Of a DNA stretch of 43,410 nucleotides, positions 1 to 10,135 are shown in pieces. Numbering within the stretch: position 1 is the stretch's first letter; each line of letters opens with the position of its first letter. The stretch is from Actinokineospora bangkokensis (GTDB lineage: Bacteria; Actinomycetota; Actinomycetes; Mycobacteriales; Pseudonocardiaceae): contig NZ_MKQR01000003.1 in NCBI RefSeq assembly GCF_001940455.1, positions 1 through 43,410 of the forward strand. The letters are read 5' to 3'. The notes under the pieces are model-generated. The model made no database searches and was not told where the DNA came from. It saw nothing but the letters and a program-made list of their open reading frames with translations. Made by a program: the position numbers and the translations under genes.

Positions 1-115
1 CCACCCGATGCCGCAGGCAAGCCCACCCCACCCCACCCGATGCCGCAGGCAAGCCCACCCCACCCGATGCCGAAGGCGAGCCCAGAGATCCGAAGCCGAA
101 GGCGAGCCAGATTCC
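1..115. repeat. degenerate short tandem repeats at window edge
   Basis: A motif reading CACCCGATGCCGCAGGC followed by AAGCCCACCC starts at 2, 34 and 61. Copies drift to GCCGAAGGCGAGCC at about 70-115. The spacing (32 then 27 bp) is irregular, so this is a family of short intergenic repeats and not a strict array. It runs off the left edge. No coding sense is visible. Confidence 0.6.
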
Positions 116-161
116 CCCAACCCGCGCCGCTCGCCAGGGCGAGGTACCGCACCGTGGGGGT

Positions 162-180
162 CCGGGGGGTCGCCCCCCGG
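162..180. repeat. GC-only hairpin in intergenic repeat
   Basis: An 8-bp perfect stem (162-169 with 173-180, CCGGGGGG/CCCCCCGG) closes on a TCG loop. It lies inside a run of the type GGGGGTCCGGGGGGTCGCCCC that is common between actinobacterial genes. It may be a weak terminator or a dispersed repeat. The sequence does not decide between these. Confidence 0.4.
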
Positions 181-238
181 GTGAAATGACGTTCCGGCCC
201 CCGGGAGCGCGAAGCGCGAACAGGGTGGAGGCCGGAAC

Positions 239-279
239 GGCCCGCCCAGCATGTCGGTGCGCTCGATGCTGGGCGGGCC
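239..279 (+). terminator. terminator of a gene left of the window
   Basis: A perfect 14-bp inverted repeat (239-252 with 266-279, GGCCCGCCCAGCAT) has a 13-nt loop and is followed by TTCTCCCC. It precedes pnuC on the same strand, so it most likely ends the transcript of the unseen upstream gene. Between here and pnuC (280-457) I see no clear riboswitch consensus. Confidence 0.6.
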
Positions 280-457
280 TTCTCCCCGGTCCCCACCGGT
301 GGTTCCACTATGGACCCCTCGGGTGTATCGGGGCTACGTGGAACGGCGTAGTTCCCTCGAACGTGCGACGGCGGGGGGCTGGGTCGCGCGTCACACCGGG
401 GGTGGAACAAACGAGTTGCGGTGCAGGGTTTGCTAGGACAAGGGAAAGGGGGCCTCG

Positions 458-1093
458 ATGCACGTCCTGGTGGACCAAGGGGTGACCGTGTTCGGGCAGC
501 ACATCGGGTGGGCTGAGCTCATCGGGCAGGTGTTCGCCCTGGCGGTGGTGTTCCTGGCGCAGCGGCGGACGTTGTGGACGTGGCCGGTGCAGTTGGTGTC
601 GGTGGTGCTGCTGTTCGCGGTGTACCTGTCCGCGCACCTGGGTGGGTTGGCCGTGCGGCAGCTGGCGGTGGGGGTGATCGCGCTGTACGGGTGGTGGGCC
701 TGGGCGCGGCGGCGGGACCCGGTGTTCGGGGTGGCGGTGCGGCGGGCCAGCGGGTGGGAGCTGCTGGCGACGGGGGTGGCGTTCGTGGCGGGGACGGTGG
801 TGTTCGCGCTGGTCCTGGACGCGCTGGACGCCTCGTGGGCGCCGTGGCCGGACGCGGCGATCTTCATCGGGACGGTGCTGGCGTTCGGGTTGCAGGCCTA
901 CGGGCTGGTGGAGTTCTGGATCGTGTGGCTGCTGGTGGACGCGATCGGCGTCCCGCTCCAGCTGGGCAGCGGGCTGTACTTCAGCGCGCTCATCTACACC
1001 GTGTTCGCCGGGCTGGTGGTCTACGGGTGGGTCAGCTGGCACCGGTCGGCCAAGCAGCAGAGCGCGGGGGCCACGAGCGCCGTCCACGCCTGA
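458..1093 (+). CDS. pnuC: PnuC-family vitamin transporter
   Basis: This is a 211-residue integral membrane protein, the usual length for the PnuC family, which moves nicotinamide riboside or related vitamins by facilitated diffusion. The family pattern is visible: an N-terminal segment with WPVQLVSVVLLFAVYL, a central YGWWAWARRR loop, a late WIVWLLVDAIGVPL helix and a final helix ending YGWVSWHR. About seven membrane segments are apparent. The ATG at 458 follows a purine-rich AAGGGAAAGGGGG. It stands alone between two terminators. Actinobacterial PnuC relatives include riboflavin carriers (RibM/PnuX), and no FMN riboswitch was recognised upstream, so the substrate is open. The family call is firm and the substrate is not. 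Confidence 0.85.
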   Translation: MHVLVDQGVTVFGQHIGWAELIGQVFALAVVFLAQRRTLWTWPVQLVSVVLLFAVYLSAHLGGLAVRQLAVGVIALYGWWAWARRRDPVFGVAVRRASGWELLATGVAFVAGTVVFALVLDALDASWAPWPDAAIFIGTVLAFGLQAYGLVEFWIVWLLVDAIGVPLQLGSGLYFSALIYTVFAGLVVYGWVSWHRSAKQQSAGATSAVHA

Positions 1094-1104
1094 GCCGGGA
1101 CACC

Positions 1105-1142
1105 GGAAGGGCCGGGTGGGGGAGTCCCCGCCCGGCCCTTCC
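1105..1142. terminator. bidirectional terminator pnuC/aceE
   Basis: A 12-bp perfect outer stem (1105-1116 with 1131-1142, GGAAGGGCCGGG) continues through one T-G wobble into a GGGG/CCCC inner stem with a 4-nt loop. It sits between the convergent ends of pnuC and aceE, so it can serve both strands. Confidence 0.8.
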
Positions 1143-1159
1143 GCGCTCGTGACCTGCTG

Positions 1160-3928
<2,769 letters not shown>

Positions 3929-3964
3929 GGTGGAGCTCCAGCCTGGGTAGTGGGCGGGTTTGCA

Positions 3965-3988
3965 ACGCGCGCGCGTGTGTGCGCGCGT
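3965..3988. promoter_or_regulatory. 24-nt alternating purine-pyrimidine run in aceE 5' region
   Basis: The run is built of CG and TG steps without interruption, 37-60 bp upstream of the aceE start. Its ends also form an 8-bp hairpin stem (ACGCGCGC at 3965-3972 with 3981-3988). Such sequences are the classical Z-DNA-forming type. Any regulatory role is inference. Confidence 0.45.
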
Positions 3989-4042
3989 CTCACTCTGCCA
4001 TGTTCGTCTGAATCGAACCCGCCGTCATCCTTACTGGTCGGT

Positions 4043-4070
4043 AGCCCTGCGATCGCCCGGTCGCAGGGCT
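4043..4070. promoter_or_regulatory. inverted repeat in divergent aceE/DUF3052 region
   Basis: A perfect 10-bp inverted repeat (AGCCCTGCGA at 4043-4052, TCGCAGGGCT at 4061-4070) has an 8-nt spacer. It lies between the divergent genes aceE and the DUF3052 gene. Position and symmetry suit an operator, or a 5' leader hairpin of aceE. No T-run follows on either strand. Confidence 0.4.
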
Positions 4071-4216
4071 CAGGACGGTCACGGATTACGGCGTGTCGGG
4101 CACGTGACGGTTGCGCAGGTGGGCACTGCCAGTGTTCGCTGTTGCCCAACGAACAGGCAGAACGCGGCGGGCGCCCTGGTTGCGCCGCCGCGACGGGCAG
4201 ATGGAGGAGCGACACC

Positions 4217-4648
4217 GTGGTGGCCGCGGGAGATGCCGGGACCCCCGGCATCGCCGACAAGTTGGGGATCGAGACCGACCAGGTCGTCCAGGAGATCGGC
4301 TGGGACGAGGACGTCGACGACGACCTGCGCGCCGCCGTCGAGGAGCGCATCGGGGCCGACCTGCTCGACGAGGACGCCGACGAGGTCATCGACGTCGTGC
4401 TGCTGTGGTGGCGCGAGGACGACGGCGACCTGACCGACGCCCTGGTCGACGCCCTCACCCCGCTCGACGACAACGGCGTCATCTGGGTGCTCACCCCCAA
4501 GACCGGCCGCGAGGGCCACGTCGAGGCCAGCGACATCGCCGAGGCCTCGTCCACCGCGGGCCTGGCCCAGACCTCCAGCGTCTCGGTGGCCCCGGACTGG
4601 TCGGGCACCCGGCTGGTCTCGCCGAAGTCGGCCAAGGTCCGCCGCTGA
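4217..4648 (+). CDS. DUF3052 family protein
   Basis: A small acidic cytoplasmic protein of 143 residues, conserved across actinobacteria next to aceE and ahpE (I recall Rv2239c at this place in M. tuberculosis). Visible features are IADKLGIETDQVVQEIGWDED near the start, a very acidic stretch with DEDADEVIDVVLLWWREDDGDL in the middle, and a C-terminal SSVSVAPDWSGTRLVSPK. I chose GTG 4217 because GGAGG lies 9 nt upstream; GTG 4220 is possible. The open frame extends far upstream but that part lacks codon character. The function is unknown to me; no catalytic motif or membrane segment is visible. Confidence 0.8.
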   Translation: MVAAGDAGTPGIADKLGIETDQVVQEIGWDEDVDDDLRAAVEERIGADLLDEDADEVIDVVLLWWREDDGDLTDALVDALTPLDDNGVIWVLTPKTGREGHVEASDIAEASSTAGLAQTSSVSVAPDWSGTRLVSPKSAKVRR

Positions 4649-4739
4649 CCGTCCGCCACCCGGGCGCCCGCCCGGGTGGCCTACGCTGGTCGCGCGCGCC
4701 CCGGAGCCGGTCCGGCGGCGCCCCGTGCGGGAGGTTGCC

Positions 4740-5198
4740 ATGGCGGTCGAGGTCGGTCAGCAGGCACCGGAGTTCACCCTCAAGGACTTCGACAACCAGC
4801 CGGTCTCGCTGTCGTCGTTCCGCGGCGAGAAGAACGTGCTCCTGGTCTTCTACCCGTTCGCCTTCAGCGGCATCTGCCAGGGCGAGCTCTGCCAGGTCCG
4901 CGACGAGTTCGCCGCCTACACCGACAACGACGTCGAGGTCCTCGGCGTCTCCGTCGACACCCCCTACGCCCTGCGCGCCTGGGCCGACCAGCAGGGCTAC
5001 ACCTTCCGCCTGCTCTCGGACTTCTGGCCGCACGGCGAGGTCGCCAAGGCCTACGGCTGCTTCTTCGAGCAGGCGGGCTTCGCCACCCGCGGCACCTTCC
5101 TCGTCGACAAGACCGGCACCCTCCGCTTCGCCGAGGTCAACGGCCCGGGCGAGGCCCGCGACCAGCAGGCCTGGAAGCAGGCCATCGCCGCCCTGTAG
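4740..5198 (+). CDS. ahpE: AhpE-type peroxiredoxin
   Basis: This 152-residue thiol peroxidase matches the length of mycobacterial AhpE, which reduces peroxides and peroxynitrite. The peroxidatic cysteine sits in FYPFAFSGICQGELCQVRDE, with the P-x3-T/S-x2-C arrangement of the thioredoxin fold. The start ATG 4740 follows GGGAGG; an in-frame GTG at 4725 is less likely because it would place the Shine-Dalgarno inside the gene. One oddity is a second cysteine four residues after the active one (GELCQ), where I recall AhpE having aspartate. A further cysteine (YGCFFEQ) lies near residue 107. This could allow a disulphide mechanism in place of the pure 1-Cys one. It is followed directly by tRNA-Val. 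Confidence 0.9.
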   Translation: MAVEVGQQAPEFTLKDFDNQPVSLSSFRGEKNVLLVFYPFAFSGICQGELCQVRDEFAAYTDNDVEVLGVSVDTPYALRAWADQQGYTFRLLSDFWPHGEVAKAYGCFFEQAGFATRGTFLVDKTGTLRFAEVNGPGEARDQQAWKQAIAAL

Positions 5199-5205
5199 CG
5201 GCGGG

Positions 5206-5277
5206 GGGCGCATAGCTCAGCGGAAGAGCACTCGGCTTACACCCGAGCGGTCGCAGGTTCGAACCCTGCTGCGCCCA
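5206..5277 (+). tRNA. tRNA-Val (anticodon TAC)
   Basis: The 72-nt cloverleaf is complete. Acceptor GGGCGCA pairs with TGCGCCC and the discriminator is A. The D arm GCTCAGCGGAAGAGC, an anticodon stem CTCGG/CCGAG with loop CTTACAC, and a T arm GCAGGTTCGAACCCTGC are all present. The anticodon TAC is at 5238-5240. CCA is not encoded. It begins 8 bases after the ahpE stop codon and marks the left border of the low-GC island that follows. Confidence 0.95.
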
Positions 5278-5476
5278 CAGCGTCAATGTGCAAAGCTGCG
5301 GCTTCTCGCGCACTCATGGCAGTCCAGACTTCTGGCCATGTGCTTGAAGATGCTCGTCGTCAAGTTGGTTCCGGGGCCTGCTGGCGTGAGTGTGAAAGCT
5401 CAGGTGATCAAGTGTGACGCTTCAGCGATTTGCGAAATGGTTTGCCGATCAAAATGTGTGGGGCGAGTTTCCGATC
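5278..5476. other. low-GC junction between tRNA-Val and the R-M gene
   Basis: Composition falls sharply here compared with everything to the left. Short open frames are present on both strands, but none has recognisable protein sense. No integrase remnant and no second copy of the tRNA 3' end was found. It is probably the left flank of the acquired island. Confidence 0.5.
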
Positions 5477-8005
5477 CTACTTGGAATCGTAAGGGCCTAG
5501 GAATCGTTCGCCATTGAAATGGATCATGTGGGTAGGTGCGTCGGCGCACCAGACCTCGGTCTCCCACGAGATGTTGGCGAGGTGCTTCCGCATGGTGACT
5601 CGGTCTGGAAAACAAGATACAAAGACCAACCCGGCCGTACTTCCCGCGAAAAGCGTGTTGAGCTCACTGTGCCGCTTCGCGTCCACGGGACCATGGCTGC
5701 TCGCCGCTTCGAGCAAAATCAGCCAGTTCCTGTCGGGCATGTGAACGATGAGGTCAGGCATCTTTCCGTGTTTGTCCACATGAATGCCAAGACTACTCAA
5801 GCCTTGCTGGTCAAAGTGCTTCCACTTGCTGTCGGCGTCGCCGATGTAAAGAATATTCCCATGCGGTGCGAAGATAGCGCAAAAGTCTTTGATCATCTGC
5901 TTTATCAGCATATTCTGACCGCCCGGGCTGATGTCAATCTTGATCCCTCCGGGCAGTAGTACGGGAATTCGGTTCACTTCGCGTTCCGCTGCGTACTTGC
6001 TCTGCAACCCGGGGAGGTCGCTCAAATAGCGGTGCAATGCTGCGTCAAAGTTGGTTGTGCCGAATTCCTTGAGCACTTCGAGTGCGCGATCTGTGACCTG
6101 ATAACATGTTTTCGGTGAGTTGATCGGCCGATCCGGTTGATCTGGGTTCAAGGCAACCAGTCCGGCTTCAACGAATTGGTGCAATGTCTGCCGTCGGATG
6201 GTTTCACGAGTATTGGGCTTGTAATCTCGACCGTGGTGGTTACGCAAGAAGTCCATGATTTCGACGGTGCGAAGTTGCGGGTTGGACGCATCGCGCCAAT
6301 GTTGCGAAGGATTCAGGTTTGCCAACGCGAGAAGCACAAGCGCTGATCGCTCGTTGCTTCGTTCTGAGTCGAAGTTCAGTGTGCTGAGCAAATGGCGTGC
6401 TTCGCCAACCAGAGCGTTCACGTCTTCAGTCCCCTCGACCCTGTCGGAAGTTGCGTCAATCGTACCGAGGATGTGCTTTTCGATGAGTTCATCGAGTTCG
6501 GCCTGTTCGGGCCAGCGCGCAACATCAACAGCTCGACCAAGGCTAGCAAGAAGATCGGCTGCCGGGTAGCGCATGGTGCGCAGGTCGGTAGCATTCACCT
6601 GGGTGTGCCCACTGAATTGTCTGAAGTACAAGTCCAGCACAGATGAATTCAGCCAGATTGCAAGGCCGACTGCTAGATCTTCTTTCAATCCGCGATTGTC
6701 GGAATGAAAAACGTTCAAGTGATTCTCGAAAGCTACTGGCCCTGTTGTCACGTCGCAGGGTCGATAGACGGATGCCACCACCCGGCGAACCTCCTCCTTG
6801 GCGCTGAGGCGCTTCACTGCAACGTAGGTCCCTGGCGGAAGAAGCAGCTTCCTGGTTTGAGGAATGTTCTTGATTCCGTCGGGTTTGCGCGGTTTTGCAA
6901 CGGGCCAGGCCACTCGCCCTTCGCGCAGGTGCCTCGGATACAGAAGTGGAACGACGTCGTCGGCAGGGGGATCGAGGATGAATTCTGTCGCGCGAAAGTC
7001 CACAACCTTACCCGTGGAAACCTGAATCCCGAGGTCTGTCAGCGTCGCATCCAGAGTGGTGATCACTTGACTGATCTTGTCGTCATCCGCATCGGTGGGA
7101 ATGCGTATGAACATTTCGGCATCGGTGGGGTGGACCAAATCTTCATACGGCAAGACGCGCTCATGGAATCCGTCGAGGTGTGCCCGGGAGGTCGTGATTG
7201 TCGTCTTGTCGGGCAGTCGTCCCGACGTGCCGCTGAAGATAATCGTCTCTTGCAACACCGACGAGTCGGAGAAAAGTGTGCCACGCTCGTGAAAAACGGC
7301 GATCTTGTCCAAGGACATCCGCGACAGGAGGAAGCGACGGAAATCTTTGAAGTAGGCGCCGTTGCAAAAGCTGCGCGGCGTGATGGCCACGAGCTGGCCT
7401 GCGTCTCCCAGGAGGCATGCGCCAACCGCGAGGAATGCTGCGTACATATTTGGCACCTCTACCCCGACTTGGGCAAGGTGCCTTCTCGTGTCTGAAGCGC
7501 GCCCAACTTTTCCGTACGGGGGGTTCTGGATGACGATGTCGAATCGGGGCGAACTCGCATCGCTGTACAGACTGCTGCCTGTTCGGTCGATTCCCCAGTG
7601 GATGAAGTTCTGGAAGATGACTTCGTATTCGAGTTCGGTGCCGAGTTCGCGAGCAACCCGTTGACAGTCGCTCAGCGTTCCTTCCAATTGCGCTCGAAGA
7701 GCACGGTCGATTTCAACAGCTGTGATCTGAATTGATCGGCCCGGTTGCTCTTCAAGTATTCTACCGACGAGCGCGGCGGTCAGGACCCCGATCCCCGCCC
7801 CCGCGTCAAGGATCTTCAACGGACCGCAGCCGTCCAGCCGTGGCTGGGCCGCGATGATCTCAGCAACTCCGCTCGGAGTGAAGAATTGTCCCAGCTTGCG
7901 CTGCATGTCGGCGTTGAGCGAGCCGCCGGCTTGCTGACGACGCGCTTCTACTTTGGTCAGCAGCGCGGCGACCGCATCTGACGCCTTGGCGGCCTTGGTC
8001 ATCAT
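5477..8005 (-). CDS. fused N6-adenine methyltransferase / BsuBI-PstI-type restriction endonuclease
   Basis: A single 842-residue protein carries both halves of a type II restriction-modification system. Residues 1 to about 515 are an Eco57I/M.BsuBI-like gamma-class m6A methyltransferase: QFFTPSGVAEI near 40-50, SAM motif LDAGAGIGVL near 66-75, catalytic NPPY at 161-164 and a target-recognition part ending with GHTQVNATDLRTMRYP. Residues about 545-665 form a winged-helix segment (VEIMDFLRNHHGRDYKPNTR). Residues about 667-842 match BsuBI/PstI endonucleases: KHGKMPDLIVHMP, LLEAASSHGPVDAKR, NISWETEVW and THMIHFNGERFLGPY. The lengths equal a whole M plus a whole R subunit. ATG 8005 is preceded by TAGGCT (8012-8017) 6 nt away, so the mRNA is probably leaderless. 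GC content and codon use are much lower than in neighbours, which points to horizontal gain. Specificity for CTGCAG is a guess from the family. Confidence 0.93.
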   Translation of the reverse strand: MMTKAAKASDAVAALLTKVEARRQQAGGSLNADMQRKLGQFFTPSGVAEIIAAQPRLDGCGPLKILDAGAGIGVLTAALVGRILEEQPGRSIQITAVEIDRALRAQLEGTLSDCQRVARELGTELEYEVIFQNFIHWGIDRTGSSLYSDASSPRFDIVIQNPPYGKVGRASDTRRHLAQVGVEVPNMYAAFLAVGACLLGDAGQLVAITPRSFCNGAYFKDFRRFLLSRMSLDKIAVFHERGTLFSDSSVLQETIIFSGTSGRLPDKTTITTSRAHLDGFHERVLPYEDLVHPTDAEMFIRIPTDADDDKISQVITTLDATLTDLGIQVSTGKVVDFRATEFILDPPADDVVPLLYPRHLREGRVAWPVAKPRKPDGIKNIPQTRKLLLPPGTYVAVKRLSAKEEVRRVVASVYRPCDVTTGPVAFENHLNVFHSDNRGLKEDLAVGLAIWLNSSVLDLYFRQFSGHTQVNATDLRTMRYPAADLLASLGRAVDVARWPEQAELDELIEKHILGTIDATSDRVEGTEDVNALVGEARHLLSTLNFDSERSNERSALVLLALANLNPSQHWRDASNPQLRTVEIMDFLRNHHGRDYKPNTRETIRRQTLHQFVEAGLVALNPDQPDRPINSPKTCYQVTDRALEVLKEFGTTNFDAALHRYLSDLPGLQSKYAAEREVNRIPVLLPGGIKIDISPGGQNMLIKQMIKDFCAIFAPHGNILYIGDADSKWKHFDQQGLSSLGIHVDKHGKMPDLIVHMPDRNWLILLEAASSHGPVDAKRHSELNTLFAGSTAGLVFVSCFPDRVTMRKHLANISWETEVWCADAPTHMIHFNGERFLGPYDSK

Positions 8006-8241
8006 CAGCGCAGCCTATCTGCTGTCGACGACTTCGAGGCGCCCGGTCTGACCTCGGCATTCGAGAGATAGAGGGTTGGTTAGACGTGATCTCGCCGTTC
8101 GCTCGCACTGTCGAGTGCTGTCCCGTGCGCACGCGATTGATCATCTCGGGAGGTTCGCGATCAGCTACGCCTGCGTATCGCTGCCGACCGCACTCTCTGT
8201 CCTCCACACAGCACCGGTAATGGGTAGCTCCTGGTTGGCCC

Positions 8242-8910
8242 TCAGGCCACGGGCTCCAGGTCTTCGTCCTGGCCGGACTGCTGCGGCACCGGGGCGGCGG
8301 ACTTCTTGCGGCGCTTCTTGACCAGGTGCACGGCCACGACCGCCAGCACGACCGCGGCGAGGACGGCGAGGGCGCCGGTGCTCATGGCGCTCTCCAGGCG
8401 CTTGGCGGCTTCGCCGAGGGCGGCGCCGATGGAGATGTGCAGGAGGGACCAGCAGGCCGCTCCGGCGAAGGCCGCGGGGAGGAACTTGCGGTAGGGGAGG
8501 CCGGAGGTGCCCGCGGCGGCGGGGGTGAGGGTGCGGACGACGGGGAGGAAGCGGGCGAAGAAGACCGCCCAGGCGCCGCGCCTGCGGAGCAGGTCGGTGG
8601 TCTTGTCCCAGCCCTCGGCGCCGTAGCGCTGGATGAGCTTGGTCTCGCGCAGGCGGGGGCCGAAGCGCTTGCCGATGGCGTAGCCCAGGGAGTCGCCGCT
8701 GGTGGCGCAGATGGTGACCACCAGCCACAGGATGAGGAACCTCGGCAGGGTGTTGGCCGTGGTGGAGCCGATCAGCAGGCCCGCCTCGCCGGGGGCGATG
8801 AAGCCCAGGCCGATGGTGCACTCGGCCAGCACCAGGCCGCCGGTGGCGGCCACGAGCGCGGGCTGCGGCAGCGCTTGCAGCCAGTCCAGGACATCGGTCA
8901 TCAGTGCCAC
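8242..8910 (-). CDS. DedA family membrane protein
   Basis: A 222-residue inner-membrane protein of the DedA (VTT/SNARE-associated) family, implicated in lipid carrier flipping and envelope homeostasis. Diagnostic parts are GFIAPGEAGLLIGS, GDSLGYAIGKRFGPRL, and ARFLPVVRTLTPAAAGTSGLPY, the conserved arginine-proline re-entrant region, followed by three hydrophobic segments and a basic tail VKKRRKKS. Start is GTG 8910 with AGGGGGA just upstream; an in-frame ATG at 8901 is an alternative. It is the first high-GC gene to the right of the low-GC island. The stretch 8006-8241 between the two genes shows no coding sense and nothing I can name. Confidence 0.88.
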   Translation of the reverse strand: MALMTDVLDWLQALPQPALVAATGGLVLAECTIGLGFIAPGEAGLLIGSTTANTLPRFLILWLVVTICATSGDSLGYAIGKRFGPRLRETKLIQRYGAEGWDKTTDLLRRRGAWAVFFARFLPVVRTLTPAAAGTSGLPYRKFLPAAFAGAACWSLLHISIGAALGEAAKRLESAMSTGALAVLAAVVLAVVAVHLVKKRRKKSAAPVPQQSGQDEDLEPVA

Positions 8911-9052
8911 GGGTCCCCCTAGGGCGGCGTTGGTCTCGCTCGTCAGAGGGCGCCCGGATTGTTCCGGTTCCCCGCTATGTGTATATCGCCGTCACCTGGA
9001 AGACGTAACCCCGCCCCTGGATCACGCTGCGTCACCCCATCCGGACACGGCA

Positions 9053-9081
9053 CGGCCCGGCTGGTGGGACCAGCCGGGCCG
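9053..9081 (-). terminator. lipA terminator
   Basis: A perfect 12-bp stem CGGCCCGGCTGG (9053-9064 with 9070-9081) with a 5-nt loop lies 16 nt beyond the lipA stop. It is perfectly symmetric and could also work for plus-strand transcripts. Confidence 0.75.
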
Positions 9082-9097
9082 GTGCGGTGGCGACGGG

Positions 9098-10099
9098 TCA
9101 GCGCTGCATCAGCGCGCCGATCTCCTGGGAGGCCTCGCCCGCCTCGGCCAGGTGGCGGAGGTTCTCCGGAACGACCTCGCCGCGGTGGGCCACGGCCTGC
9201 GCGTAGAGGCGGCCCGCGCGGTAGGACGAGCGGACCAGCGGTCCGGCCATCACGCCCGCGAAGCCGATCTCCTCGGCGGCCTGCTTGTGCTCCAGGAACT
9301 CCTCGGGCTTCACCCAGCGCTCGATGGGGTGGTGGCGCAGCGAGGGGCGCAGGTACTGGGTGATGGTGATGATGTCGCAGCCCGCCTCGTGCAGGTCGCG
9401 CAGGGCGGCGACCACCTCGTCGGGGGTCTCGCCCATGCCGAGGATGAGGTTGGACTTGGTGACCAGGCCGAACTCGCGGGCCTCGGTGATGACCGCCAGC
9501 GAGCGCTCGTAGCGGAAGGCCGGGCGGATGCGCTTGAAGACCCGGGGGACGGTTTCGAGGTTGTGGGCCAGGACCTCGGGGCGGGACTCGAAGACCTCGG
9601 CCAGCTGCTCGGGCACGGCGTTGAAGTCCGGGATCAGCAGCTCGACGCCGGTGCCGGGGTTGAGCGCGTGGATCTGGTGGACCGTCTCGGCGTAGAGCCA
9701 GGCGCCGCCGTCGGGCAGGTCGTCGCGGGCGACGCCGGTGACGGTGGAGTAGCGCAGGCCCATGGCCTGCACGGACTCGGCGACCCGGCGGGGCTCGTCG
9801 CGGTCGAGGTCGGCGGGCTTGCCGGTGTCGATCTGGCAGAAGTCGCAGCGGCGGGTGCACTGCTCACCGCCGATGAGGAAGGTGGCCTCGCGGTCCTCCC
9901 AGCACTCGAAGATGTTGGGGCAGCCCGCCTCCTCGCACACGGTGTGCAGGCCCTCGCGCTTGACCAGGCCCTTGAGCTCGCGGTACTCGGGGCCCATCTT
10001 GGCGCGGGTCTTGATCCAGGAGGGCTTCTTCTCGATCGGGGTCTGGGAGTTGCGCACTTCGAGGCGCAGCATCTTCCGACCCTCAGGCGCTACCGTCAC
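9098..10099 (-). CDS. lipA: lipoyl synthase
   Basis: This 333-residue radical SAM enzyme inserts two sulphur atoms into octanoyl groups on lipoyl domains, here most obviously those of DlaT. The auxiliary cluster motif [12 protein letters not shown] and the radical SAM motif CTRRCDFC are both intact. The family ends in an RSSYRAG region, visible as [11 protein letters not shown]. The GTG at 10099 ([11 protein letters not shown]) has TAGCCT at 10107-10112, 7 nt upstream, and no Shine-Dalgarno, which suggests a leaderless transcript. lipB, normally adjacent in actinobacteria, is more than 4 kb away with five other loci between. Confidence 0.96.
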   Translation of the reverse strand: MTVAPEGRKMLRLEVRNSQTPIEKKPSWIKTRAKMGPEYRELKGLVKREGLHTVCEEAGCPNIFECWEDREATFLIGGEQCTRRCDFCQIDTGKPADLDRDEPRRVAESVQAMGLRYSTVTGVARDDLPDGGAWLYAETVHQIHALNPGTGVELLIPDFNAVPEQLAEVFESRPEVLAHNLETVPRVFKRIRPAFRYERSLAVITEAREFGLVTKSNLILGMGETPDEVVAALRDLHEAGCDIITITQYLRPSLRHHPIERWVKPEEFLEHKQAAEEIGFAGVMAGPLVRSSYRAGRLYAQAVAHRGEVVPENLRHLAEAGEASQEIGALMQR

Positions 10100-10135
10100 G
10101 CCCCCCAGGCTACGCCTGCCCGGCTCACCGCGACA

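Noticed and set aside
1..115. Possible CRISPR array at the left edge
   Set aside because: Repeat spacing is irregular (32 then 27 bp), copies diverge quickly, there are no unique spacers of constant length and no cas gene is present.
280..457. Riboswitch (FMN, TPP or NAD type) before pnuC
   Set aside because: I found none of the conserved core motifs of these classes; only short local hairpins are visible.
5477..8005. Type I restriction methylase subunit
   Set aside because: The C-terminal PstI signature and the lack of HsdR and HsdS neighbours favour a self-contained type II enzyme.
5260..8241. Direct repeat of the tRNA-Val 3' end as att site
   Set aside because: No second copy of the T-arm and acceptor sequence was seen to the right of the island.
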